64,000 nucleotides of DNA from assembly GCA_014529385.2 (NCBI GenBank), contig CM043971.1, positions 52,613,209 through 52,677,208 on the forward strand, given 5' to 3'. The notes under the pieces were generated by a model. The model was not told where the DNA came from. It ran no database searches and saw nothing but the letters and a program-made list of their open reading frames with translations. Source of the stretch: Adiantum capillus-veneris. Lineage: Eukaryota > Streptophyta > Polypodiopsida > Polypodiales > Pteridaceae. The position numbers were made by a program, and so were the translations under genes. Below are positions 10,527 to 20,350 of the stretch, one piece after another. Numbering within the stretch: the first letter of the stretch is position 1; each line of letters starts with the position of its first letter.

Positions 10527-11726
10527 TTACTCCACTTCCTCCTCTGTGAAAGGGACATACGGTATATTCTTTGATGCGGCATCAAGAATCTCAAAATTCT
10601 TGATATAATCCTCGAATCTGTCCCCTTGCACTCTTCGGGATGATCCCGACATTGACTCTAGAGAAGGCTTCAAGAGTTCACTTAAATCGCCTTTAAGGGC
10701 TCTCTCTGCTCTGAAGCTCTCCATTAGCCTCTCTAACCTTGCCGCTTTTTGTGACCTTGTTTCTTTTGCAGGAACTTGGGCAAATTCCTTCTTTCCTTTC
10801 TTTTGCTCTGGCTGATCTTCTAAAACAGGCTCTAGCCGTCTTTTCAGTCTTGTAGCAATCCTTGGTGCCCTTTGTGGCTCGTTCTCTTTGTCTTCTTTTA
10901 GCCTCAGCCATTCATTCTGGGACGGGGGATCAGGCCATCTTCCTTTTGCGTGCAGTGCCCCATAAATCACCTTAGTGATTAATTCTCCTGGCACAATGTA
11001 TGTTGGCTTCTTGTTACCCATCTTTACTAGGTTGTCATGTATATACGCTGCATAATTGATTATCTTTGGGGTGCCTTTTGTCATTGCCCAAGTGAATGTT
11101 GTGGCAATTGCACCTGGCGGCATTCTGTACTTCTGTGGCCTCTTCATACACATGTGGAAGTATTGGTTGTATAACTGGCTCATGATTGCCACTCTTGGGT
11201 TGGAAATATCTTCAAAGGTGTAGTTTCCTTTCTTTTCATTGTACACCTTAACCTCATCCCTTCTTTTAGTTACACTATCCCCCTTGTTGGAGAGGTCTAG
11301 TGCATCTGTTACAACCTGCTCGGTGATGATTATTTCTGTTTCTGGCCTGCCTTGTAGATCTGTTACTTTGGCCACTCCATCTTCTTTGATGGTTGTCACA
11401 AACTCCCAGACTCTCTTTATGTCCACCTCTACCGGTATTGCTTCAAAGTAGTTGTGGAGATCAATATTCTCCAAGTACCCGGCCATCTTGCTTCTTACGA
11501 ACTCATTGAGTTCTCGCGGCAGCATTGGTAGCTCGATGACATTGCCTTCAGTGTCTTTGAACACTCCTTGGTAGATCTTTAGGTCGTTGGACTCTAACAA
11601 ATCTTCTTGTATCCATGTGCTGGTGGGCTTTAGTGTTCCTTCTGGAATGACGAAGGGTTCCACTTCTTCCAAGTAATCCTTGATGGTCATTCTTTTCTTC
11701 TTTGCCGGTGACTTCGCGACTGCCAT
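10527..11726 (-). CDS. Element 2 ORF3, N-terminal 399 codons
   Basis: The longest open frame of the element's third ORF. It starts MAVAKSPAKKKRMTIKDYLE, with a basic patch that could act as a nuclear localisation signal. Residues about 25-265 form a globular domain containing 'LPRELNEFVRSKMAGYLENI', 'VDIKRVWEFVTTIKEDG' and 'VPGELITKVIYGALHAKGRW'. A charged region with K/R clusters follows (about 280-345). The layout loosely recalls the 'putative plant transposon protein' ORF found after pol in Athila-type elements; this is my inference, not an alignment. The frame ends at a TAA (10527), with similar-composition coding text continuing beyond. Confidence 0.6.
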   Translation of the reverse strand: MAVAKSPAKKKRMTIKDYLEEVEPFVIPEGTLKPTSTWIQEDLLESNDLKIYQGVFKDTEGNVIELPMLPRELNEFVRSKMAGYLENIDLHNYFEAIPVEVDIKRVWEFVTTIKEDGVAKVTDLQGRPETEIIITEQVVTDALDLSNKGDSVTKRRDEVKVYNEKKGNYTFEDISNPRVAIMSQLYNQYFHMCMKRPQKYRMPPGAIATTFTWAMTKGTPKIINYAAYIHDNLVKMGNKKPTYIVPGELITKVIYGALHAKGRWPDPPSQNEWLRLKEDKENEPQRAPRIATRLKRRLEPVLEDQPEQKKGKKEFAQVPAKETRSQKAARLERLMESFRAERALKGDLSELLKPSLESMSGSSRRVQGDRFEDYIKNFEILDAASKNIPYVPFTEEEVE

Positions 11727-11891
11727 AGATCCTGTTGCACTCAGTAGTCCTAAGCTAGCGTTTTTTCCATATTAGTTGCGAAACTGAGTTTTAACTATCC
11801 AACTGACTTGAAAATTGAAAATAAATCTTAAAAGAAACTTGTGAAGCTGTGCATGTGATCATAGTGCAAATCTGGCCAAAATTTTTCATTT

Positions 11892-12768
11892 AGACATCCT
11901 ACGCGTAGGATGTCTTTTTCATCAGAATTAGTTGATAATTGACATGCTGGTAGTGCATGGCTCATGGAACATGGCTACATGCCTGGATTTGGATTTGTAT
12001 ATCAAAAAGAGGATTTTTGGGCTGATTCAGGCTTTAGGTCACAAATTGGGTAGAAAGTTCATCATAGGTAGCAATTGATGTCCAAATGGGTTGAAAATTG
12101 GTGTATGGGCTCATTGCACCATGGTATTGGCTCCCATGATGTCACTCTTTGCACATAAGGCCTGAATTATGTTGGAGACATCCTACGCGTAGGATGTCTT
12201 TTTCATCAAAATGTCATGAAATTTGTTCTGTGGGTAGTCCTTGGCTTATGGAACATGGCTACACTCTTGGATTTGTATTTGGACAAGGATTGATGCTTCT
12301 AAGAGCTTGTGTGGTGTTTTTGGGCTCCAAAAGTGTATCTTGAAGGTGTTGGATGTCAAAAATGATTAGAATGGCTTCAAAATTGATATATAAGCTCTTG
12401 ATGATGAGGAGATTGGATTTGGAATGAACAAACATCCTCTACAGGCCAAAAAAGTCAAATAGACATCCTACGCGTAGGATGTCTACTTTACCAATTTTTG
12501 CTTCTGACCACACAGATTGGTTGGTGATGTGTTGGTGAATGTGTTGTGCAAGTTTCATGTGATTTGGACAATATTTGGTAGGTCTATGGCCCATTACTAC
12601 CTCTATGCCCTAACTTTGCGTTTTTTCATGCATATGAGGTCAATTTTGGTCCAAATGTGATGAGACTTGATGGATAGCATGTAAAGGTCATTCAAAAATG
12701 TGTATGATGAAAAATATTAGAGTTTGTGCCCAAAAGTGCCCTTGAGACATCCTACGTGTAGGATGTCT
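11892..12768. repeat. Four ~284-bp diverged tandem units, each with a 24-bp palindrome
   Basis: The palindrome AGACATCCTACG plus its reverse complement occurs at 11892-11915, 12176-12199, 12461-12484 and 12745-12768. The spacings are 284, 285 and 284 bp. The first three are perfect 24-bp palindromes with central ACGCGT; the fourth has ACGTGT. Text between copies is also related (for example 'catggaacatggctac' follows copies 1 and 2), so these are old tandem duplicates in which only the palindrome stayed conserved. Confidence 0.9.
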
Positions 12769-14370
12769 CTTGGTGGTTTTTTCATGGATTGTGCTCCTAG
12801 TGCCCGCCCTTGGTCCCCCTGAGTCCCTTTTGAGCCTAATTTCAACAAAAAAGTCAAATGGATAGAGAATAACTCCCCGTGTGGACTTCAGAGCCTCTGA
12901 GCCATTTTTTGACTTTTGGAGTGCTTTTTGGCGATGAAATTTCTGGATGTTGGTCTCCATAGCTTCTCGACCCCTTGGGGATCCTTGCCGTATGGTTTTT
13001 GTCTACTTTGGCTTCACCGGAGCTTCATTTGGCATTTTGTCACTCTAGAAGCACGCGTGGTTGCGTTTACATACCTTTGATTATTTGTGGTGGTCTACCA
13101 CCATAGGACTTGGTTGTTGATGGTCTAGGAAAGCCGCTCGTGAAGTTTGGTGGCAAACGGGCTTGCGGTTTGGCCGCAAGAGCAATTTGACGCTTTGTGT
13201 GTCTGATGCCGTTTCTGAAGTTTAGTGCCGCCTCTGGTCACTTTTGGTCATGCAGGTCACAAAGACTTGTAGAGCATGTCAAGATGCTCCTATCCATGAA
13301 TTTTGGTGGCATTTGGTCGCCGTTTCGCCGATTTCCCATTTGGTGGCCTCTTGCGGTTTCTAGAAATTAGGGTTTTTCCCGATGGTTTTCTACTACCTTT
13401 GGACATCCAGGACTGGTCTCCTAGGCTAGGGTAAGCTACCGATGAAGTCTTGTTGCTTTTGGGTTAGCCGTTAGGTCGCCGTCTCTACTTGTAGGTCTCT
13501 ACCGCCCGCTTTGTGTGTGACCCCTACGCTAGTTTTCGCGACAAAACAACAAACATGCGCGAAAAGCTCAAGGTGGTGAGCCTACCTCTCATGTTTGGAG
13601 CTCGTTGGGTAGTCGTGCACGTCGTAGAAGCTGCTCAAAGGTCGGTCTGCTCTAGGTGGCAGAAGCTCTCTCCACAAGGTCAATAGTGAGAATGAGCTAA
13701 AAATGAGGTGAAAATTTCTTATAATAATGGAGGTCCCCGAACCACTTTTCATAAAATTTGACATGTGCTCCTATCTTCTTACGAGATGCGGTTTAGACTC
13801 AAAAATTTCTTGATTTGGACTCCATTTGCTCTGTTTACCATAAATTTGGCATTTCAGTCAAAACCTGGCCAAAACACACTTTCCGCTCCAGTCTCATAAT
13901 TGCAGCCCTATTGTACCATAGGTTGTCCTATAGTGACTGATCATCCCCATATTTTTTGTTTTTCATTACGACCATTTTTCACCTGCTTTTTGTATTTTTG
14001 AAGTTTTTATGTTGAAAATTAGCAAAATTAAAAGGAACATAGCAAATGAAACCCAAAAAATCCCCAAAAATCATAATAAATCACAAACATCACCGCAAAA
14101 CATTATATACACTCACATGAAATTTTTATGGCCGGATTTCTCTGTTCTACCACTCTTTTGCCCGAAAAATGGCTATTTCTACTTATATACACACACCTAG
14201 GGGCTTGATTTGGCGTTTGGCCCCATAAACCTATAGATACATGCTATATAAGGGCATCTATACTTGGGTTACTCCAAAAAAAATTGCAATCAAACAACAA
14301 CCCTTAAAATAGTAAAAAATCATTCCCTTTTTTTCTCTTTCTGCTATTGGTGGTTCCGCATTTGAGAATG

Positions 14371-14384
14371 CCTCCCCCCCTCCT
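14371..14384 (-). promoter_or_regulatory. Second, internal polypurine tract in Element 2
   Basis: Minus strand AGGAGGGGGGGAGG, sharing 13 consecutive purines with the terminal polypurine tract at 8240-8253. It lies about 300 bp downstream of the pol reading frame. It may prime internal plus-strand synthesis, or mark the old 3' end of an ancestor without ORF3. Confidence 0.65.
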
Positions 14385-14689
14385 AGCCGGAGTCCTCCCG
14401 GACGACAAGTTATCGCCTCGGAGTATGTGCCGTGCATAGGTTGAAAAAGTTGTGCTATTGTTTGGCCGATTAATGTGGCCCTATTTTATGCATACTCGAT
14501 CAATGCATGGAAAATTAATGTTGTGCAAGAGAAGGGAATAAGCAAGATGCTTATTGGCATTCGCCGTCGAGGTTTCCTGTTTTCTTTGCAAGTAACAATT
14601 GTAACTGTACTGCTCTCTGTTTAATTGTCTTTTTTGCAAAAGGCAATTGCTTTGCCGACACTATTGATAGAGCCGTAGCTGTTTCTAGG

Positions 14690-15269
14690 TCAAGGATCGG
14701 CTTGGCTGGAATGGCTGTGGACCGTAAATTCTTTGTTTTCCATTGGTATTTTGTTTCTGCCGGTTTTTATAGATGTTTTGGGACTTCTTTGGTTGCCACT
14801 GTTTTGTTGCTGATTGGCATCCACATAAGTCAATTTTCCTTTTCTAAATGCAATTGTCTGCCTTCCGTTGTTGCTTGTACTGAAGGGAGTTCCTTTTGCG
14901 TTTGTTTTGGTATCCAAATGTTAGTGACATTTTGGTTATGGCTAAGCATTTTCTTTGGGATCTATATCTGTTTTATGCCCTTGGTTTTTGGTTGAACCAT
15001 CTGATTCATTGGAATTCTTTTGTTGCATTGTTGTTGGTCTGCTATGGCAGTTCTATCCTTCTGCATCCATACTTGTTTCCCTTTTTTTGGTAACCTAGAT
15101 CTTTGCATTGTGGCCGGTGACTTCGTATGTCGGTAATTAGCATGGTTGGCCTTGACCTGATTGTTGGTCGCGGGTATCATGTTGTTCTTTGGTGGCATTT
15201 TTTCTTTTGGCTCTTTTTCCAGTGATTGCATGGCTTGCAGTTGATTATTCTGGTATGGCTGAGCAAAGG
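14690..15269 (-). pseudogene. pol: Element 2 pol C-terminal Q/N-rich tail
   Basis: Downstream of PR2 in the same frame, a low-complexity Gln/Asn/Lys/Pro-rich segment runs to a TAG at about 14962 (for example 'PYQNNQLQAMQSLEKEPKEK', and an MNQMVQPKTK run near the end). A further Asn/Gln/Thr-rich frame at 14917-14690 continues with a shift. No domain is recognised. Such tails are often disordered and may bind nucleic acid. Confidence 0.5.
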
Positions 15270-15672
15270 CTATCACCTGTTGTTCATGTGCATGCTGAAT
15301 TTTGACTACCTTTGTATTCCAATCTATCTACACATTGTACTCTTTTTGCCATGGTTGTCCCAACATTATTGGGTGTTGTGTGCTTTCATCCTCCACCACA
15401 TAGAATTTGTGTGGGTAAATATATTGATGTATTTGTACATGCAATATAGTCCATCCCAATGTTTTCAACGGGTGTGATGTGCTACTTTCCAGCACTTGAG
15501 GAGTAGGATGAAGTGGACCTGTGAATTTGAGTTGTTGGTATAATCCGTAAGAGATCAAATTTGCTTGAGCTCCAGAATCAAGCAATGCTATCGATTTAAC
15601 TTGATTGCTGCCCACTTTGACTGCAATTATTGGCTCCACTGTGTCTTCATCCAACTTCGTCATTCGAATGGC
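15270..15672 (-). pseudogene. pol: Element 2 second aspartic protease domain (PR2), downstream of integrase
   Basis: A retropepsin-type domain of about 110-130 residues in an unusual place. The catalytic loop 'IALLDSGAQANLIS' sits at about 15550-15590 (Asp codon 15577-15579). The hydrophobic-Gly partner motif 'HPIMLGQPWQKEYNV' lies near 15330-15380, followed after one TAG by 'IDWNTKVVKIQ', the usual end of plant retropepsin-like domains. It is in the same frame as integrase, joined by a Lys/Gln-rich linker interrupted by two TGA codons (CGA and TGG decay). It has no stop between the two signature motifs, and both signatures are better preserved than those of PR1. It cannot be the ordinary pol protease because PR1 occupies that place. 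Confidence 0.8.
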
Positions 15673-15762
15673 ATTGATTCACAATGGTGCTCCACTTTGT
15701 TGTTGTTGTCGCAGAAGTCTTCTTTTTGCTATGAGTTTCTTTGCTTCTGCTTGAGCTTCCTC

Positions 15763-16719
15763 TCATACTCTCTGTTTTTCTTTCATTCTTTGTTTTCCTT
15801 GATGAATTTGTTGGAGCATCTCCTGTGTGAGTGGTAGATGGTATTTCTTCAGCCGACATCCACTAATCCAGTTTGGCATTTCTTCACCTACTAATGTAGC
15901 AAGCTTGATAGCTCCACTTTGTGATAGATCACTAATCACAAAGGGTCCCATTCCTCGCCTTTTAATTTTCTTGGCATGTTTCTTCAAAGTATAAATAAGT
16001 ACGTAATCACCTGTTTTGAACTCTTTAGTGCGCACATGTTTGTCAAAAAACACTTTTTGTCTTCTCTTTTTAGCATAGATTGAAGCTACAGCTCTCAAGC
16101 GGAGTTCATCTAGCTTTTTAAGATCATCTATTCTTGAAGAGAGCTCATGCCCTGTCCATTCTAAGCGTTTTGCTACTCGTAGAGTTGGAATTAAAAACTC
16201 TATGGGTAGTATAGCATTTAGGCCAAACACCATGTTGTACGGTGTCGTTCCTATCGATGTTTTGTAAGCTACCTTGTATGCCCATAGTGTTGAGTGTAGC
16301 TGCTGATTCCAATCTGTTCTTGATTCTGACACTATTTGAGTGAAAACCGTGCATAGTGTTTTATTTGTGGCCTCAGCTTGTCCATTTGCCTGTGGATGGT
16401 ATGGAGCAGATTTCCTATGTATGACCATGAATTCCTCTAGCAGATATTCAATGACTTCATTGAGAAAATGTGTCCCCCGATCACTGACAATTTCTATTGG
16501 TAACCTGTAGCGTACAAAAACGTTCTCATACAAAAATTGTGCAGTGGTGCGTGCATCAGCTTTTTGTGTTGCCTTGGCTTCGACCCATTTTGTGAGATAG
16601 TCTGTAGCCACAATGATATATTGGGTATGGGTGCAATATGCAGGGGGTGAGATAGGTCCCACAAAATCAATGCCCCATTTTGCAAATGCTCTTGCTGCCA
16701 TCATTGGCCATAATGGCAT
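15763..16719 (-). CDS. pol: Element 2 integrase core and C-terminus
   Basis: DDE integrase that inserts the cDNA. The core shows WGIDF (first Asp), IVSDRGTHF (second Asp) and 'PQANGQAEATNK' (Glu), all intact. Next comes 'WAYKVAYKTSIGTTPYNMVFG', then a C-terminal part with 'FKTGDYVLI' and a GPF-type 'GMGPFVISDLSQSGAIKL', typical of plant Ty3/gypsy integrase. No chromodomain follows; the frame instead runs into the PR2 linker. A TAG lies just upstream, so 318 codons remain open of a once larger polyprotein. Confidence 0.88.
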   Translation of the reverse strand: MPLWPMMAARAFAKWGIDFVGPISPPAYCTHTQYIIVATDYLTKWVEAKATQKADARTTAQFLYENVFVRYRLPIEIVSDRGTHFLNEVIEYLLEEFMVIHRKSAPYHPQANGQAEATNKTLCTVFTQIVSESRTDWNQQLHSTLWAYKVAYKTSIGTTPYNMVFGLNAILPIEFLIPTLRVAKRLEWTGHELSSRIDDLKKLDELRLRAVASIYAKKRRQKVFFDKHVRTKEFKTGDYVLIYTLKKHAKKIKRRGMGPFVISDLSQSGAIKLATLVGEEMPNWISGCRLKKYHLPLTQEMLQQIHQGKQRMKEKQRV

Positions 16720-16749
16720 CTAATCTCTTTTTATTGGCACCTTGGTGCG

Positions 16750-17395
16750 CTAACATGCATCACAACACTTTACAAACTCTTTGGCATCCATGTGCAATGT
16801 GGGCCACCAAATTCCTGCGGTTAAGACAATTTTTGTCATCTTATCGCCCGAAAAATGGCCTCCACTTATTCCGCTATGTGCATGTTCTAAAATCAGGACG
16901 TATTCGCTTTCACTTGCACAGATTCTAAGTTGATTGTCCTTTCCTCGCTTATAGAGTTGGTTCCCTATTAATTGAAAGTCATGAGCTTCCAACTCTATAG
17001 ATTTTTTTTGTGCTCTTATGATGTTTCTAGGAAACGTCCTGGTGGTCAAGAAATCAATGATATATTGACTCCATGCAGGTGCAATGTTTACCTGAAACAA
17101 TGTCGCGTGATCCACTGGTCGTTTGGCACTACATATAGTACAATTGGTAACATAAGAATGTGAGTCCGCATACATAGTTGTCCAATAAACCCCTAACTGT
17201 TTCAGTCTCTGGTGTGTTTTCACTGTTGAACAATGAAATGCAGAATGCTGGACATGTGCTTCTTCGAGGTAGCACTCGAATTCTTCCGGATTTATACATT
17301 TTTCGTAGGATTTGGTCCGATCCTAGATGATACAGCCATCCTGCTATCAACTGGAAGTTTTTTGTTCGTCGAATTGTTTGTTGTTTGGATCTGTA
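16750..17395 (-). pseudogene. pol: Element 2 tandem-duplicated integrase H2C2 zinc modules
   Basis: Two successive copies of the integrase N-terminal zinc-binding module. Upstream copy: linker 'FQLIAGWLYHLGSDQILRK', His pair in 'EEAHVQHSAFH', Cys pair in NCTIC (about 17131-17142). Downstream copy: 'FQLIGNQLYKRGKDNQLR', His pair in 'EHAHSGISGGH', Cys pair in KCCDAC (about 16753). Both keep all four zinc ligands. Each unit is about 130 residues including the linker, so the linker and zinc fold were duplicated together. A frameshift near 17315 separates the first half from the RNase H frame, and TAGs follow the second. Confidence 0.8.
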
Positions 17396-18858
17396 TTCCG
17401 TATTATTAAACCCACTTCCAAAGGAAAGAATGCTAACAATTTCTTGAGACCATTTGGGTACCATTTCAATATTGAAAAGATAATCATCTGGTATGTCATC
17501 ATCTACTCCTTCAGAAGCTTCCCCGTTGTGTATCCTCGAAAGATGATCCGCTCGTAGATGGGTTTTACCCTTTTTTACCACCACTGTGAAGTCAAATTCT
17601 AGCAATATAATAAACCAGCGTACGATTCTCCCTGTATTGCATGGTTTATTTACCAGATACAAAAGAGCTTGATGATCTGTAAGGAACACAAATTTGTTTG
17701 TAAGCAAATAATGCCGAAATTTCTTTACAGCATAAATCATTCCTAACCCTTCCCGTTCGGTGGTTGTGTAGTTTTTTTCCCCACTGTTTAACTGTCGGCT
17801 TGCATAACAGACTGGAAAATCCATTGTTCCATCTCCAGGTTGAGCCAGAATACTTCCAATGGCATATGCAAAAGCATCAATGTGAACATGGAATATCTTT
17901 TCCCAATCTAGTGCCTTAAGTACAGGTGCCGATATCAGGTTTTCCTTCAGCTTTTGGAATGAATTTTCACACTCTTCGGTCCAATCGAAATTCACTAGCA
18001 AACGATACAGAGGTTGTGCGATAACCGCATACATGTATATGAATCTTCAATAATATCCACAGTGTCCCATGAAGGATTGCACTTGTTTCGCATTAGTAGG
18101 CCTGGGTAGGTCTACAATGACTTTGACTCTGTCTAGGTCAGTGGTTATGCCATTTCTTGAGACAATGTGTCCTAAGATGCGGCCTTGCTTAACCATGAAT
18201 ACACACTTTTCCGGGTTAAGACAGATTCGATATGTCCTGTATTTTTCAAAGACCTTTTGTAAATGGTCAATATGTTCCTCTCGTAGAAGAGAGTGTACAC
18301 ACAGATCATCCATGTAAATTTCTAAGAATATTCTTAGGTATTCCTTGAATGCGTGCGTCATTAACCTTTGGAAAGTATTAGGACATTAGTTAAGCCAAAA
18401 GGCATAACTCGATACGCATAAATTCCCCATTCTGTGGCAAACGCTGTTTTGTGTTTATCCTCCCTTGCTATTGCCAGTTGGTTGTATCCTGAAAACCCAT
18501 CCAAAAAGGAATAAGCCTGTTTCCTGACCACCCGCTCAAGTACATGTTCTGTGATTGGCAAGGGATAATTATCCCTTATGGTGGCTGCATGTACCTTTTT
18601 GTGGGTTACACACACTCGCAGTTTTCCATTCTTTTTGGGAACTACCACAATGGGTGACACCCAATCTGTATGTTCGATTTCATAGATGAATTCAGCTTCC
18701 ATCAGTTTATCAATCTCTTCTTTGATTGGTTTAGCAAATGTGTCATTATAAGTATAAGGACGTTGTTTGCTAGGTTTTGCATCCGATTTCAAAGGAATTG
18801 TATGTTGGCATATCGATGGATCAACTCCTTTGAGGTCTTTATAGGACCATGCAAACAC
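17316..18858 (-). pseudogene. pol: Element 2 reverse transcriptase and RNase H
   Basis: RT copies the element RNA into DNA and RNase H degrades the template. RT motifs in order: 'TDWVSPIVVVPKKNGKLRVC', 'SFLDGFSGYNQ', 'YRVMPFGLTN', then after a frameshift near 18361 the active site I-Y-M-D-D (about 18305-18315), and 'GRILGHIVSRNGI'. RNase H follows: 'HVHIDAFAYAIGSILAQ', 'YTTTEREGLGMIYAVKKFRH', 'FLTDHQALLYL' and the end motif HLRADHLSRI, with its acidic residues in place. Frameshifts near 18361 and 17315 and a stop near 18045 inactivate it. No archaeal-type second RNase H follows, unlike Element 1. Confidence 0.88.
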
Positions 18859-19124
18859 ATCTTTATACTTCTTGAGAAGTTGTGTTAGCCGTTCTTCTTC
18901 TTCAGGCTCTAAATCGTTTGCTATATAGACCGGCTGAGGCTTTTCACTTGGTTCTGCAAGGGCTATCCTTTTTGCATTTTCTGGCCATCGTAAGTTTCTT
19001 GGTTGGTTCTTTCCCTGACTGGTGGTGTCATGATGATTTTTCTGTCCTAGATAGTAAATTTCCGATAGTGTGATGGTACATCCATGTCCCCCTTTTCTGA
19101 CTCCCCTTTACCATCACTATCTTC
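18859..19124 (-). pseudogene. pol: Element 2 linker between PR1 and RT
   Basis: About 265 bp of degraded polyprotein text between the stop ending the PR1 frame and the first open RT block. Short Glu-rich fragments are readable but no motif is recognised. Confidence 0.45.
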
Positions 19125-20350
19125 TTAGGTAGTCCATATCTCACGTAAAGACCGTTTCAGTTCTTGGTATTTCTGTTTACGCTCCAGTTTGGTCCACTCT
19201 TGGTCTTTTGTTGTTTCTTTTTTTGATTTTTGAGATTTTTTTTCTGTTTTACCTTTTCGTTCCTGTTTTAATTCCTCTTGCGTTCTTTCCCTTTGATCTT
19301 TCGAGAATCTTCCTGATATTTGATCTTTCACATAATCCTCTGCTTTTACAAGCATCAAATAGTGAGTTTTACCTTTTATCCTGGGTATTAGGTTCTCTCT
19401 CGCTTTGTTTCCTGGTCGTTTCCTCCTATAGCGTTCTTGGCATCTAGGGTGTTGATTAGCAAAATCATAAAATTTGATATTCTCGGTTTCCCTTCCACGC
19501 TCACTTGAGGCGTCTGAACACTCATTATCTACATCATCATTTACTTCTAGATATTCAAAGGAGTTATAAAACTCTTCTTGTTCTGGTGCTTCTTTTGTCT
19601 CATCTCCTCCTCGTATAATGCTTACCATGTAATAGGGTAGCACATCATAGCCATCCTTATCGTAAAATTTTGTTGTTGGACTATCTGTAATGGTACAGAC
19701 ATCCAATGTTGCTAGTATGTGTTCCCATTCTAGAGGTTCCAAGGCATCTTCAGGGAAAGGTTCCAGAATATACTCCTTGTCTTGTATCGCTCTTTCTAAG
19801 ACGCATTCCTCTCTTCTTAAGCTTCCACAATGTGAATCTCCGCACATCCATAGCTCTTTTTGTTGCCCTAACCATGCCGGGAGTTCTGATCCTGCTACTG
19901 TAGCTGAATCAAACTCTTCCACAGGTGTTTGGTTAACATCTTTGTAACTATGGTCTTTCAGGTGTATTTTAGTTGTTGTCTCGCCATGTCTGAGGTATAT
20001 GTGGTCGTAACCCCAATCTTGGACCATCTTCAATTGTCGCATGAATGGTCGTCCCAAGATGATCTCATAATTATTCTTTTTGTCAAAATCGACTATTGCA
20101 AATGTATACTCATACTCAATTCCGCACGAAGTGACAATCACTTTTTCTAAAAGTCCTAGAGGTTTCTCCATGAACCCATTTTCCAATTGCAGTTTCATTC
20201 TGGTAGCCCTCAAAGCTGGTTTTCCCTATTTTTTCTAGATTTCCTTGGTGGCGATAGCAACTCCTGCTCCACTGTCAAGAATAGCTTTGGAAACTACTCC
20301 TTGTAATTCTACTGGTAGCGTGGTGTTTCCATCTTCTCCCTCGCAATACT
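19125..20350 (-). pseudogene. pol: Element 2 first aspartic protease (PR1) and downstream linker
   Basis: The pol protease in its normal place between gag and RT. The catalytic loop V-S-K-A-I-L-D-S-G-A-G-V lies at about 20260-20295. Two TAG codons (about 20215-20236) break the domain, which resumes with 'TFAIVDFDKKNNYEIILGRP' (ILG-R-P-F partner motif, about 20040-20110) and MVQDWGYDHIYL. The next 250 codons are an acidic then strongly basic linker rich in K, E and R ('KQERKGKTEKKSQKSKKE'), open to 19125. Only the two TAGs interrupt PR1. Confidence 0.82.

Larger units (their letters stand above)
11727..14689 (-). other. Element 2 spacer between pol and ORF3
   Basis: About 3 kb without convincing coding sequence. 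It holds four palindrome-bearing repeat units (11892-12768), a duplicate polypurine tract (14371-14384), and a plus-strand TATATAAGG at about 14245 that is antisense to the element. The remainder (12770-14240) shows nothing I can name. Confidence 0.6.

Noticed and set aside
8292-11726. Envelope gene, making Element 2 an endogenous errantivirus-like element
   Set aside because: The position fits, but no signal peptide, transmembrane anchor or cleavage site is visible. The region is coiled coil instead.
14244-14253. Antisense promoter (TATATAAGG) in Element 2
   Set aside because: A single TATA-like string in AT-rich DNA with no supporting downstream gene. Noted in the spacer entry but not claimed as a promoter.
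14702-15093. Hydrophobic plus-strand frames resembling membrane proteins
   Set aside because: They are antisense to the Q/N/K-rich pol tail. Antisense of polar codons gives Phe/Leu/Cys-rich text.
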